Counted from the first letter of the stretch, positions 33,042-42,781 are shown. The stretch: DNA of 64,000 nt from Clostridium sp. AF37-5 (GCF_003477605.1 NZ_QUDR01000009.1:1-64000); one strand, 5' to 3'. Numbers and translations are program-made. The notes: a model not told the origin generated them from the letters alone.

Positions 33042-34212
33042 ATGATGGAAAAGCAAAAACGAAAATCGTTGGATATGTTACACGGCTCCATCTGGAATAA
33101 GCTGCCGCTATTTGCACTTCCAGTGGCTGCAGTCGGTTCATACTTCGATTTTTATTGCAATACTGGCAGGAATCGGCGTCGCCATTGCCGGGGAATTGGT
33201 TGCGAATCCCTTACTGTCATCCCTTCAGGTGCCGGGGGATGTCTTTCCGGAAGCTCTGCTTTATCTAAGAATCTACCTGATTGGAATGCCGGTCATATTG
33301 CTCTATAACTTTGAAGCAGCTATTTTTAGAAGTACCGGAGACACGAAAACGCCGCTTGTCATATTGACAATATCAGGAATCCTGAATGTATTGCTGAATC
33401 TGTTCTTTGTAGCTGTCTTACAGATGACAGTAAATGGAGTTGCCATTGCAACAGTTGTTTCCAATGCGGTAAGTTCTGCTTTACTGTTTTATGGCCTTGT
33501 AAAAACAAAAGAACTGATTCATGTAGAATGGAAGGAACTGAGAATTGACCGGAAAATATTAGGGCAGATCATGAGAATCGGTTTACCTGCTGGAATCCAG
33601 AGTGCGGTATTTGCAGCAGCCAATATCGTGATCCAATCGGCTATCAACAGCCTTGGAACGGTTGTTATGGCAGCATCGTCAGCAGCTTACAATATTGAGA
33701 TTTTTGTGTATGATATATTGAACTCTTTCAGTCAGGCGTGTACGACTTTTGTGGGACAAAATTATGGCGCAGGACAGATCAGAAGGTGCAGAAAAGTTTT
33801 GATTTTATGTATTGTTGAGGATGCGGTTGCAACTGCGTGTGCCATTGTTTTGATTTTACTGGCAGGAAGGGAATTACTATCCATTTTTAATAATGACCCA
33901 CAGGTTATCTCTGTAGGATATACAAGGATGATTATGGTATTTTCTGCATATACGATCAGTATGTTGTATGAAAATATGTCTGGTTATATGAGAGGCTTTG
34001 GCTTTTCTCTGATACCGGCTATCGTGACAACGCTGGGAATATGCGGAGTGAGAATTTTCTGGATAATGGCAGTATTCCCTTCACACAAAACGTTTGCCGG
34101 AATATTAACTGCTTATCCGGTCAGCCTTTCGGTGACGGCATTACTGATTTTTATAGTATTAGTAATTTATCATCCATCGAAAAGATTTCATACAAATAAA
34201 GGAGAAATGTAA
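33042..34212 (+). pseudogene. MATE exporter, internally deleted and frameshifted
   Basis: The first frame (ATG 33042) gives a normal MATE N-terminus, MLHGSIWNKLPLFALPVAA, then at about 33125-33135 jumps to sequence of another frame that resumes with SVHTSIFIAILAGIGVAIAGE and runs as a normal MATE body to 34212. Compared with full-length relatives (about 450 residues), roughly 75-80 residues covering helices 1 to 3 are missing, and the joint is out of frame. The residual 366-residue frame has no good start. Non-functional. Confidence 0.85.
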
Positions 34213-34214
34213 TT

Positions 34215-35090
34215 ATGGAAAGAAAAGATATTGTATTAAATAACGGAGTAACGATGCCTCCAATCGGTTACGGAGTATTCCGTATGACGAATCTGGAAGA
34301 ATGTGAAAGTGCTGTTGTGCAGGCAGTTAAAACAGGTTACCGCCTGATTGATACTGCGGCTGCTTACGAAAATGAAACTGCTGTTGGAAAAGCAATCAAA
34401 CGTGTGATTGCAGAAGGAATTGTTAAAAGAGAAGACTTATTTGTGACAACAAAGCTTTGGATAACGGATACTAATTACGAAAAAGCAAAAGAAGGATTCC
34501 AGCGTTCCCTTGATCGTCTGGGGCTGGATTATGTGGATTTATATCTGATCCACCAGCCATACAATGATTATTACGGGGCATGGCGTGCGTTAGAAGAATT
34601 GTATGAAGAGGGAAAGGTAAAATCTATTGGAGTGGATAATTTTACGCAGGACAGAATGGCGGATTTTTTGTTCTTTAACAAGGTAAAACCGGCTGTAAAT
34701 ATGATTGAGTGCAATGCGTATTTCCAGCGTGAAGATGAATGTAACTATTTGAAGGAACAAAACATTCTGATGCAGGCATGGTCACCTCTTGCTGCCGGAA
34801 AAGAAGATCTTTTTACGAATGAAATATTATGTGAAATTGCACAGAAGCATCAAAAATCAGTGGCACAGATTATTTTAAGATGGCTTGTACAAAGAGGAAT
34901 TGTCCCGGTTGTAAAGTCTGCAAATCCTATAAGGATGAGGGAAAATCTGGATATTTTTGATTTTGCTTTATCAGAAGATGAAATGGAGCAAATCACATCA
35001 TTGGATACCGGACATACCTATGCAACCGCACGAAATACCGGAAAAGCAGTGACAGAATTCTTGGAAAAAGCGAACCAGTATCATGTATAA
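34215..35090 (+). CDS. Aldo/keto reductase
   Basis: 291 residues, the normal AKR length, a (beta/alpha)8 barrel. Catalytic tetrad visible: Asp and Tyr in RLIDTAAAYENE, Lys in VTTKLW, His in LIHQPY; the NADPH end is VVKSANPIRMRENLD. Reduces aldehydes or ketones with NADPH in the cytosol. Two bp after the MATE pseudogene stop, with AAAGGAG upstream. Followed by a deleted second AKR gene. Confidence 0.92.
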   Translation: MERKDIVLNNGVTMPPIGYGVFRMTNLEECESAVVQAVKTGYRLIDTAAAYENETAVGKAIKRVIAEGIVKREDLFVTTKLWITDTNYEKAKEGFQRSLDRLGLDYVDLYLIHQPYNDYYGAWRALEELYEEGKVKSIGVDNFTQDRMADFLFFNKVKPAVNMIECNAYFQREDECNYLKEQNILMQAWSPLAAGKEDLFTNEILCEIAQKHQKSVAQIILRWLVQRGIVPVVKSANPIRMRENLDIFDFALSEDEMEQITSLDTGHTYATARNTGKAVTEFLEKANQYHV

Positions 35091-35102
35091 GGAGTTTTGA
35101 AG

Positions 35103-35297
35103 ATGAGAAAAAAGATTTTAGGAACAGACTTGGAAGTTTCAGCAGTAGGATTTGTGGCGTTTTCACCACTGGCAAATGGATTTTTGTCTGGTAAATACAA
35201 TGCCCAATCTGTTTTTGAAAAGAATACAGACTATCGTTTAATTATGCCGCAATTCCAAAAAGATTCTTACGTGAAAAATCAGGAATTTTTAGCGTGA
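35103..35297 (+). pseudogene. Second aldo/keto reductase, internally deleted remnant
   Basis: The N-terminus KKILGTDLEVSAVGF is a typical AKR (YhdN/Tas-like) beginning, but it runs directly into VAFSPLANGFLSGKYN, which belongs about 150-200 residues later, and stops at 35297 before the C-terminal cofactor region. A clean in-frame internal deletion plus truncation; about 65 residues remain. Confidence 0.85.
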
Positions 35298-35394
35298 ATA
35301 GTTTCAATCAGTTCACCATGCCATTTTGTTTTGTGTTATACTGTTTTCAAGGATTTGCAGAGAATTTAATAACAAGATTACGGAGGTAATAACA

Positions 35395-36183
35395 TTGATT
35401 ATCAAAGATAAAACAATTGATGGCGGTAAAGGTTTTGACTGGGGAAAAGTTTCCTCCGAGTATGCAAAATATCGTGATATTTATCCTAAGATATTTTATC
35501 AGAAAATTTTGGCTTTAGGTTTATGCAAGGATGGTCAGAAGATATTGGATTTAGGAACTGGGACGGGTGTTTTACCAAGAAATATGTATTCCTACGGTGG
35601 AAAATGGATCGGTACAGATATATCGGAAGAACAAATTGAACAGGCAAAACACTTGTCTGTTGGTATGAATATTGATTACAAAGCAGTTGCAGCGGAAAAG
35701 ATAGATCTTCCTGCAGAATCCTTTGATGTCATTACTGCTTGTCAGTGTTTTTGGTATTTCAATCATGAAAGCGTTATGCCAAATCTATACCGGATGTTAA
35801 AACCCGGCGGAAAACTTCTGGTTTTGTATATGGCGTGGCTTCCTTACGAGGATGAAATTGCCGGCAGAAGCGAAGAACTTGTACTAAAATATAGTCCTGC
35901 ATGGAGTGGGGCGGGAGAAACGATGCATCCAATCCGGATTCCAGACTGTTATAAAACACGTTTTGATTTGATTCATCACGAAGAATACAAGCTGGATGTA
36001 CATTTTTCCAGAGATTCGTGGCATGGGCGAATGAAAGCCTGCCGTGGAGTAGGTGCTTCTCTTAATGAAGAAGAACTGCAATCATGGGAAACCAAACATT
36101 TGAAATTGCTTTCAGAAATTGCACTAGAGGAATTTGACATTAAACATTATGCCGCACTGGTAGAATTAAAGGTGAGAAAATAA
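35395..36183 (+). CDS. Class I SAM-dependent methyltransferase
   Basis: 262 residues. The TTG start at 35395 follows GGAGG (35382-35386) with 8 bp spacing. SAM motif I is ILDLGTGTGVLPRNM and the acidic strand-2 end is GTDISEEQIEQA; LKPGGKLLVLYMAW is motif III. Small-molecule methyltransferase type; substrate unknown. It lies after the AKR remnant with its own likely promoter (TATACT near 35338). Confidence 0.88.
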   Translation: MIIKDKTIDGGKGFDWGKVSSEYAKYRDIYPKIFYQKILALGLCKDGQKILDLGTGTGVLPRNMYSYGGKWIGTDISEEQIEQAKHLSVGMNIDYKAVAAEKIDLPAESFDVITACQCFWYFNHESVMPNLYRMLKPGGKLLVLYMAWLPYEDEIAGRSEELVLKYSPAWSGAGETMHPIRIPDCYKTRFDLIHHEEYKLDVHFSRDSWHGRMKACRGVGASLNEEELQSWETKHLKLLSEIALEEFDIKHYAALVELKVRK

Positions 36184-36327
36184 TTTTCTATTGTTTCGGT
36201 ATTACAAGAAATATTAGTGAAAAATAGTGAAAATTTAATGGAAAAGCCACTCTTTTTTTGGAAATAATTGCAAAATTTTCCCGGATAGTATACAATTCAA
36301 CCATAAAACATCTAAAGGAGGATATGT

Positions 36328-38199
36328 ATGATTATGAAAGGGAAAATGAAGTTTTGCATGCTTGCCATGTTTGTGCTTACCGTGGCGGCAATGTGGTTTG
36401 GAACGAAAGAGGCCGGTGCGTTTACGATTGCGGAGGATGGAAAGTATGCATTGGTATTGAATCTAAAGGGGTCAGATAAGGAGGTAGCAAATATTGACGG
36501 TCAGTCCGGCAAGGTAATTAAGTTTAACGTAGATGAGGGCGAAACGGTATTAAACGTGTCTGAACTTACAAATGGTGTTGTTGCTTATAATGAGATTAGA
36601 AAGTTCTCAGGATGGGCAAAAGGTTCGGCTGCTGTAGATACTATAGAAGAGTTAAGCATCGATGATTTTAATAGTTCAGGAAGCATGGGCGGTGTGCAAT
36701 TTACAAATGGCTGCAGTTTATACGCATTATTCTTAGGTGACGAAATAGAACAACAGGAAGAGTATCGTGTGCTTTTGAATGGGAATGGCGGAGAAATTAC
36801 CGGCAGTGCTTTGCCCGGTCAGACCAAGATTCTATTAACATATAAGGAAGACGAGCTTAAATCACTAGATATGTCCAAGTATGCGGCAGAGCGCGAAGGC
36901 TGCACTTTCTGTGGATGGGGCTGCAATGGTGAATTTTTAACAAGTGCACTGGATAAGTCGTATTTTAAAAGTGGTGATTCATTGGTGATTTATGCCCTTT
37001 ATAAAAAGACAACGTTTGAGGGAACATCGTATGTATTAAATCTGGATGCCAACGGAGGTATGATAGAAGACGAATTTGTGAAAAAGTACGATTATCTCGG
37101 TGCGGATGATGATATGGCTATGCCTGTTTTTCACTATATTCCACAAAGAAGTGGGTACAGATTTAAGGGATGGAATAGTAAAAAAGACGGCAGTGGGAAA
37201 ACATATCAGTTGATATCTAGCGAAAGCTGGCGTAAGGATAATGGGGATGACCTGGAAAAAGATGAGTTGCTGGACAATGAGAGCTATTACAAATATGTAA
37301 CCTTGTATGCACTCTGGGAAAAAGAGCCCAATACACCTAATGTACCGGAGGAAGACGAAGTTACGGTTGTTTCGTGTACCGGAGGAAGTGTGGAACTGGA
37401 ACTGCCAAAGGATGAAAAATATTCTCTTGAAATGGCTAATATGACGATTCCGGAGACCTTGGCAAAAGAAAATTTAAAATATCTGCTGGATATTAATTTG
37501 ATGAAAAATCAAGAAATTGTACAGGTGAATGGCTGTCCGATGCGAGTGAAACTTATACTTCCGGACGAGTTGAAGGATTATGATTCCTATGAAGTTGTAT
37601 ATGTAAAAGATGGTAAAATAATGGAGCGTTTTAAATGCACCGTGGAAGATGGTTGTGTGATTTTTAACACAATGCATCTAAGTCTTTACGGTATTGTGGC
37701 GAAAAAGAATGAACCGGATAACCCAGGCGGCGGTGAAACAGGTGGCGGAGAAATAAAGGACCCAAACAAGGAAAATGGTGGAACCGGTGATAATGGCGGT
37801 TCTAATACAGGTACTAAAGGTAACGGAAATACAAACACAAACAACACGGACACAACGGATAAAAAAGAAACACCGAAAGATAATATCGTAAAGGAAAAGA
37901 TTACAGTAAAAAGACCATACATCAGCAAAAAACATTTGAAGAAAAACAGAAAGCGGGTCAAAATTTACTGGAAGAAAGTGACAGATGTAAGTGGATACGA
38001 GATTCAGTATTCTACATCTAAAAAATTTACCAAAAAGACGACGAAACAAATTAAAGCCAAGCACACCAATAAGTGGATTCGTCTCAAAGGAAAGAAAAAG
38101 GCATATTATGCCAGAATTCGTGCATACAAGATTGTTAACGGCAAAAAATATTACAGTAAGTGGAGTAAAAGAACAGTTTTGAGAAAACAAAAGAAATAG
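36328..38199 (+). CDS. Secreted surface protein with InlB-type (Flg_new) repeats and Lys-rich C-terminal module
   Basis: 623 residues. Signal peptide (about 1-31, hydrophobic FCMLAMFVLTVAAMW, cleavage after AGA). Two Listeria-Bacteroides-type repeats are visible ('LNLDANGGMI', 'GYRFKGWN', 'VTLYALWE' and a similar earlier block), then a beta-sandwich region (about 345-455), a Gly/Asn/Thr-rich linker (about 465-520) and a basic fibronectin-III-like module ending ARIRAYKIVNGKKYYSKWSK. No LPXTG or membrane anchor. Probably wall-associated through the basic tail, as with the protease at the left edge. AAAGGAGG is 7 bp upstream. Confidence 0.85.
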   Translation: MIMKGKMKFCMLAMFVLTVAAMWFGTKEAGAFTIAEDGKYALVLNLKGSDKEVANIDGQSGKVIKFNVDEGETVLNVSELTNGVVAYNEIRKFSGWAKGSAAVDTIEELSIDDFNSSGSMGGVQFTNGCSLYALFLGDEIEQQEEYRVLLNGNGGEITGSALPGQTKILLTYKEDELKSLDMSKYAAEREGCTFCGWGCNGEFLTSALDKSYFKSGDSLVIYALYKKTTFEGTSYVLNLDANGGMIEDEFVKKYDYLGADDDMAMPVFHYIPQRSGYRFKGWNSKKDGSGKTYQLISSESWRKDNGDDLEKDELLDNESYYKYVTLYALWEKEPNTPNVPEEDEVTVVSCTGGSVELELPKDEKYSLEMANMTIPETLAKENLKYLLDINLMKNQEIVQVNGCPMRVKLILPDELKDYDSYEVVYVKDGKIMERFKCTVEDGCVIFNTMHLSLYGIVAKKNEPDNPGGGETGGGEIKDPNKENGGTGDNGGSNTGTKGNGNTNTNNTDTTDKKETPKDNIVKEKITVKRPYISKKHLKKNRKRVKIYWKKVTDVSGYEIQYSTSKKFTKKTTKQIKAKHTNKWIRLKGKKKAYYARIRAYKIVNGKKYYSKWSKRTVLRKQKK

Positions 38200-38208
38200 G
38201 AAAATGTG

Positions 38209-38247
38209 ACGGGGACACCTTGATTTAAGGGGTGTCCCTTTTTTGTG
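38209..38247 (+). terminator. Intrinsic terminator after the surface-protein gene
   Basis: GGGGACACCTT / AAGGGGTGTCCC stem (about 38213-38237) followed by TTTTTT. Confidence 0.85.
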
Positions 38248-38268
38248 TGTATCTTAAAAAATATGCTG

Positions 38269-38328
38269 TTGACAAAAAGGGAAAATGCAGGTATATTGAT
38301 TATGTAAAGTAATTACATTAGGTAATCA
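38269..38328 (+). promoter_or_regulatory. Promoter and MarR operator of marR-MATE
   Basis: TTGACA (38269-38274), 17-bp spacer, TATATT (38292-38297). Inverted repeat ATTAC...GTAAT (38312-38326), inside a longer dyad TGATTA...TAATCA (38297-38328), lies over and downstream of the start site, the normal place for autorepression by the MarR protein. Confidence 0.7.
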
Positions 38329-38351
38329 AATTGCGAAAGGAGTATTTTATT

Positions 38352-38789
38352 ATGCAGAGAGATAAGATTAAGAAAGTAATGGATGCTTGTTATCTGGCGA
38401 AACGTGTAAGGGATTTACTTCCTAAACTGCCGAATGGAGTCACATCCACTCACATTCATTATTTGGATACAATACGGAAATTAGAATTAAAAACAACTAA
38501 TATAAAAGTAAGTGATATCAGCGATGAATTGGGGCTGCCAAGACCGGGTGTTACCAAAATTACAAAAGATATGGAAAAACTTGGACTTGTTGAAAAGAAG
38601 GCAGCAAAAACAGATGGAAGAGTTGTGTTTATTAAAATTACTGCGTCAGGAAAAGACTTAGTGGATAAATATGTAGACCAGTATTTTGGTGAACTTAGTG
38701 CAGAACTTGATGATATTTCTGACGCGGATGCGGATAACATGATAGAGACGATAGAAAAATTATATGAAGTTATGAAGGGAAGAAAATGA
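38352..38789 (+). CDS. MarR-family transcription regulator
   Basis: 145 residues. The start at 38352 follows AAAGGAG; an upstream TTG overlaps the ribosome site. Winged helix: VSDISDELGLPRPGVTKITKDMEKLGLVEK and wing KTDGRVVFIKIT. Ends 1 bp before the MATE gene, so a local repressor of that exporter is the simplest reading. Confidence 0.92.
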   Translation: MQRDKIKKVMDACYLAKRVRDLLPKLPNGVTSTHIHYLDTIRKLELKTTNIKVSDISDELGLPRPGVTKITKDMEKLGLVEKKAAKTDGRVVFIKITASGKDLVDKYVDQYFGELSAELDDISDADADNMIETIEKLYEVMKGRK

Positions 38790-38790
38790 A

Positions 38791-40146
38791 ATGAATCAGA
38801 GAGAAAAAGCGGATTTTACACAGGGAAGTATTTTAAATAAATTAATTCCATTTATGATGCCTGTTTTAGGTGCACTTGTATTACAGGCGGCATATGGTGC
38901 AGTAGATTTGCTTGTTGTAGGAAGATTTGGAACGACGGTTGGGTTGTCGGCGGTATCTACAGGCAGTCAGATATTGAATCTTGTTACCTTTGTAATCACG
39001 CAGTTTGCAATGGGAATTACGGTGCTTATTGCACGGTATATTGGGGCAAAGAAAGTGGAACAAATCGGCGAATTGTTAGGAGGAGCCGTGACGGTATTTA
39101 CAATCATATGTATTATATTATTTGTTGTGATGGTATTTTTTGCGAATCCATTAGCGGTATTGATGCAGGCACCAGAAGAGGCGCTTGCCCTTACATCCGT
39201 TTATGTAAGAATATGCGGAGGCGGAATATTTTTTATTGTTGCCTATAATGTGTTAGCAGCCATTTTCAGAGGCTTTGGTGATAGCAAATCACCGCTTATT
39301 TTTGTGGCGGTTGCATGCGTTGTAAATATTATCGGAGATTTGATTCTTGTAGCTGGTTTTCATCTTGATACGGCCGGTGCCGCGATTGCAACAGTTGCGG
39401 CTCAGGCGGTAAGTGTCATTCTTGCCATTATTATTCTAAAGAAGAAAAATTATGGTTTTCATATTAAAAAACGGGATTTTAAAATTAATAAACAGTGTAA
39501 GAGATTTGTTCGTGTGGGATTGCCATTGGCGCTTCAGGAATTTTTGACACAGATGTCTTTTTTGGCACTTTGTGCCTTTATCAATAAGCTTGGACTGGAA
39601 GCTTCCTCCGGGTACGGAGTTGCTTGTAAAATTGTCAATTTTGCAATGCTTGTTCCAAGTGCGCTTATGCAGTCTATGGCATCGTTTGTATCACAGAATG
39701 TTGGTGCCGGAAAAAATGAACGAGCAAGAAAGTCTATGTTTACCGGCATGGGAGTTGGTTTGGTTGTCGGTGCGGTAGTATTTATTTGTGTATGGAATTT
39801 TGGCGATTACTTAACATCTATTTTTACAACCGATTCGGCTGTAATTCAAAAGGGTGCAGAATATTTGAGAGGGTTTGCACCGGAGACGATTGTTACAGCC
39901 ATTTTATTTAGTATGGTAGGATTTTTTAATGGAAATGAAAAAACGGTATGGGTAATGATCCAGGGACTGATTCAGACATTGTTAGTGAGACTGCCTCTTG
40001 CCTATATTATGAGTATACAGCCACATGCAAGTCTTACTAAAATAGGATTGGCGGCCCCTGTTGCGACATGTTTTGGAATTGTTTTGAATGTGATTTTTTA
40101 TATTGTTTTTGTGAGGAAGAACACTTGCCGGATAAAGAAGAAATAG
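38791..40146 (+). CDS. MATE-family multidrug exporter
   Basis: 451 residues, 12 predicted membrane helices, full length in contrast to the pseudogene at 33 kb. Starts one base after marR. Exports cationic or other drugs in exchange for H+ or Na+. The sequence just after its stop is the tail of an unrelated kinase gene, so the locus has been rearranged on its right side. Confidence 0.92.
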   Translation: MNQREKADFTQGSILNKLIPFMMPVLGALVLQAAYGAVDLLVVGRFGTTVGLSAVSTGSQILNLVTFVITQFAMGITVLIARYIGAKKVEQIGELLGGAVTVFTIICIILFVVMVFFANPLAVLMQAPEEALALTSVYVRICGGGIFFIVAYNVLAAIFRGFGDSKSPLIFVAVACVVNIIGDLILVAGFHLDTAGAAIATVAAQAVSVILAIIILKKKNYGFHIKKRDFKINKQCKRFVRVGLPLALQEFLTQMSFLALCAFINKLGLEASSGYGVACKIVNFAMLVPSALMQSMASFVSQNVGAGKNERARKSMFTGMGVGLVVGAVVFICVWNFGDYLTSIFTTDSAVIQKGAEYLRGFAPETIVTAILFSMVGFFNGNEKTVWVMIQGLIQTLLVRLPLAYIMSIQPHASLTKIGLAAPVATCFGIVLNVIFYIVFVRKNTCRIKKK

Positions 40147-40657
40147 TATTGAGGTGATAGAAAGTGAACTGGGAGAAGGCAGTTGTTTTACGGTTGTAAT
40201 TCCTTTCCGACTTGACAGGCAGGCAAAAGCACAAGAAAAAGAAGAGGCTGCAGATGCAGATATCACCGGTCTTAGAATTTTAGTGGCCGAAGACAATGAA
40301 TTGAACATGGAAATTGCCCGGTTTATATTAGAAGACTGTGGTGCATTGGTAGAACCGGTATCCAATGGACTTGAGGCGGTACATAAATTTGAAGCATCCG
40401 CCGAGGAAGCTTTTGATGTTATTCTCATGGATATTATGATGCCTGTGATGGATGGGATTACTGCGACCAAAACAATACGTGCCATGGAGCGTCCGGACGC
40501 TTAGACAATTCCAATCATAGCGATGACGGCAAATGCCTTTAAGGAGGATGAAGAAAAATGCATGGCAGCAGGCATGAATGCACATCTGGCAAAGCCGTTG
40601 GAGGAAGAAAAAGTAGTTCGTGCGATTTATGAAAATATAACTGAAAAGAGGTCATAA
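40145..40657 (+). pseudogene. Hybrid sensor kinase, 3' remnant with internal stop
   Basis: The frame begins inside the G-box end of a histidine-kinase ATPase domain (SIEVIESELGEGSCFTVVIP) directly behind the MATE stop, then a receiver domain with LRILVAEDNELN, phosphorylatable Asp in VILMDIMMPVMDG, a TAG stop at 40502-40504, and in the same frame continuing TIPIIAMTANAF and LAKPLEEEKV to 40657. So the gene has lost its N-terminus and has a nonsense codon in the receiver. Confidence 0.88.
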
Positions 40658-40660
40658 AAT

Positions 40661-40951
40661 ATGGAACAACTCATACTGCTTGTGAAATATCAGACAAAAC
40701 TAAATAAAAGAAAGGATTTTGTGAAGGAAGTGATTTCCTCCGGAGTTTTAGAAGAAATACGTCAAGAAGACGGCTGTATATCTTATGATTATTATTATGA
40801 TGCGGTCAACCCGGCTTGTGTGCTTCTTGTTGAACAGTGGCAATCAAAAGGACAGCAGCAACAACATTTGCGGAGTGAGCATATGCATATTTTGAAAGAG
40901 ATAAAGGAGAAATACGTCCTAGATACATCGGTGCGTGAGATTTCGGTATAA
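40661..40951 (+). CDS. Antibiotic biosynthesis monooxygenase (ABM/YgiN-like) domain protein
   Basis: 96 residues, one ferredoxin-like ABM domain: LLVKYQTKLNKRKDFVKEV strand-helix start, DGCISYDYYYDAVNP, LLVEQWQSKGQQQQHLRSEH. Such proteins act as cofactor-free quinol monooxygenases or stress-related dimers. It follows the kinase remnant by 3 bp and keeps a plausible ribosome site (AAAGAGG). Confidence 0.85.
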   Translation: MEQLILLVKYQTKLNKRKDFVKEVISSGVLEEIRQEDGCISYDYYYDAVNPACVLLVEQWQSKGQQQQHLRSEHMHILKEIKEKYVLDTSVREISV

Positions 40952-40961
40952 TAATTAACTC

Positions 40962-41012
40962 TTGCATTCGTGACTGGTTATGCTAAAATAACATTAGTTA
41001 GACGTGGCTAAT
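40962..41012 (+). promoter_or_regulatory. Promoter of methyltransferase gene with ATTAG...CTAAT dyad
   Basis: TTGCAT (40962-40967), 16-bp spacer, TAAAAT (40984-40989), followed by the inverted repeat ATTAG (40993-40997) / CTAAT (41008-41012) over the start site. The binding protein is unknown. Confidence 0.5.
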
Positions 41013-41030
41013 CGTGAAAGGAGAAATGTG

Positions 41031-41669
41031 ATGACAGATGAAGAATATAAAAATATGTCGGTGAAAGAATTTACAAAGGCGGCTAAAAATTATGAAAGCG
41101 ACCATGCGGGAATTTATAAGATGTGTAAAAAAGATTACCCGGATATTTTGGAGGAACTGGAAAAGGAAGATTTTTCAGACCTTTTGGACGCCGGATGTGG
41201 ACCTGCGCCAATGATTTCTCTGCTTGCGGAAAAATATCCGGATCGTCATTATACAGGACTTGATTTGACACCGGCAATGATTGAACAGGCAAAAAAGAAA
41301 AATATTCCAAATGCTGATTTTGTAGTTGGTGATTGCGAGAATTTTCCGTTTGAGGACAATGCGTTTGATGCCATTATCTGCTCGAATAGCTTTCATCATT
41401 ATCCGAATCCACAGGCATTTTTTGACAGCGTAAAAAGGTGTCTTCGTCCCGGTGGAAGGCTTGTACTTCGGGATGTAACCAGTGATAATAAATTGTTATT
41501 ATGGTTTATGGATAAGATAGAACTTCCTCTGGCAAATTTGTGTGGGCACGGAGATGTGACAATCGCTACAAGAGAAGTGGTTACGGACTGCTGTAAAAAG
41601 GCGGGTTTAAAGGTAGAAAAACTGGAGATTCGAAAGGGAATGCGCATGCATTGTGTGGTGAGTAAATAA
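41031..41669 (+). CDS. Class I SAM-dependent methyltransferase
   Basis: 212 residues; AAAGGAG 7 bp before the ATG at 41031. Motif I DLLDAGCGPAPMISLLAE, motif post-I GLDLTPAMIEQA, then FDAIICSNSFHHYPNP and LRPGGRLVLRDV as in UbiE/COQ5-like small-molecule methyltransferases. Substrate unknown; single-gene unit. Confidence 0.88.
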   Translation: MTDEEYKNMSVKEFTKAAKNYESDHAGIYKMCKKDYPDILEELEKEDFSDLLDAGCGPAPMISLLAEKYPDRHYTGLDLTPAMIEQAKKKNIPNADFVVGDCENFPFEDNAFDAIICSNSFHHYPNPQAFFDSVKRCLRPGGRLVLRDVTSDNKLLLWFMDKIELPLANLCGHGDVTIATREVVTDCCKKAGLKVEKLEIRKGMRMHCVVSK

Positions 41670-41800
41670 TCGGAAAGTACAGTCATAATTTTGTAAGAAA
41701 TTATGAAGAAAGATATCAGAAAGTTGTGATAGGAACTATAAAAATAGCCTTTTTTGTTCTGCTATGATGTTATCAGAAACTGACAAAGGAGGCTATTTTT

Positions 41801-42709
41801 ATGGAAAGAATAAACAGTCAGACAATCCTTGCTAAGAGGAGAAGCAAACAAAGAAAACAAAAATTAGTAAGAGGTCTTGCAATTGTTTTGGCGCTGATGG
41901 TGATATGGAAATTTTTTGGAAGTGCAGTAACATGGATTAGACAGTGGCAATCTGATGAAGTATATGATGTGTCTGCTGAGAATATGTCCGTTCATGGTGA
42001 AAAGGAGAAAGCACCCAAAAAGTTTAGCGAAGCACAGATTACAAATGAATTAAGCCGTTTGTCCAAGAAAAATCAAACATATGAAAGTATTTATAACAAT
42101 CGGGCGGAATATCCGACGGTATTATTACGTTCTCTTTGTAATAATTCGGAGATGTTGAATTTTGTGGCTGGATATTTAATAGCAGATAAATCTGCGCACG
42201 GTGAATTAACAAAAAAAGAATGTGAGGGAAAGATACCTCTTTTGCTGCAATGGGATAGAAGATGGGGATATGTATCCTATGGGAGCAGTGATATTGGTTT
42301 ATCGGGCTGTGCTCCGACTTGTTTGTCAATGGTGATTGTGGGGCTGACCGGCAATCGAAATGCAACACCGGATAAGATTGCAGAATATGCACAGGAAAAT
42401 GGCTATTATCTAAAAGGAACGGGAACGAGCTGGAGTCTGCTTACCGAAGGTGCTTCATATCTTGGCGTTGAGGGACGTGAAATTAGCTTGAGTAAGAAAA
42501 CCGTTCAAACCGCATTGCAGCAGGGACAGCCGATTATTTGCAGTGTGGGACCGGGAGATTTTACAACAGAGGGGCATTTTATTGTGTTGACCGGGATGAA
42601 GTATGGAAAGATTAAGGTAAACGATCCCAATTGTATTCGCAGGAGTTGCTTATGGGATTATGAGGTGCTTGAGCCACAGATAAAAAATTTGTGGGCATAT
42701 TGCCGGTGA
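41801..42709 (+). CDS. Membrane-anchored C39-like cysteine peptidase
   Basis: 302 residues. Basic N-terminus, one membrane helix (about residues 25-45, type II anchor), a spacer, then a peptidase_C39_2 domain: PLLLQWDRRWGYVSYG, the catalytic Cys in SGCAPTCLSMV, the His in TEGHFIVLTG and the Asp/Asn in KVNDPN. The active site faces outside the cell. Family members cleave envelope peptides or bacteriocin leaders; the substrate is unknown here. The two-component genes follow 70 bp downstream. Confidence 0.85.
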   Translation: MERINSQTILAKRRSKQRKQKLVRGLAIVLALMVIWKFFGSAVTWIRQWQSDEVYDVSAENMSVHGEKEKAPKKFSEAQITNELSRLSKKNQTYESIYNNRAEYPTVLLRSLCNNSEMLNFVAGYLIADKSAHGELTKKECEGKIPLLLQWDRRWGYVSYGSSDIGLSGCAPTCLSMVIVGLTGNRNATPDKIAEYAQENGYYLKGTGTSWSLLTEGASYLGVEGREISLSKKTVQTALQQGQPIICSVGPGDFTTEGHFIVLTGMKYGKIKVNDPNCIRRSCLWDYEVLEPQIKNLWAYCR

Positions 42710-42781
42710 GGACATTTGCAGAAGCTATTTGTTTGTAGTACAATGACCTCAAATGAGTAAATGGAAGAGGTGAATACGCAG

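Noticed and set aside
38881..39063. Minus-strand frames within the MATE gene
   Set aside because: Shadows of a conserved membrane-protein gene.
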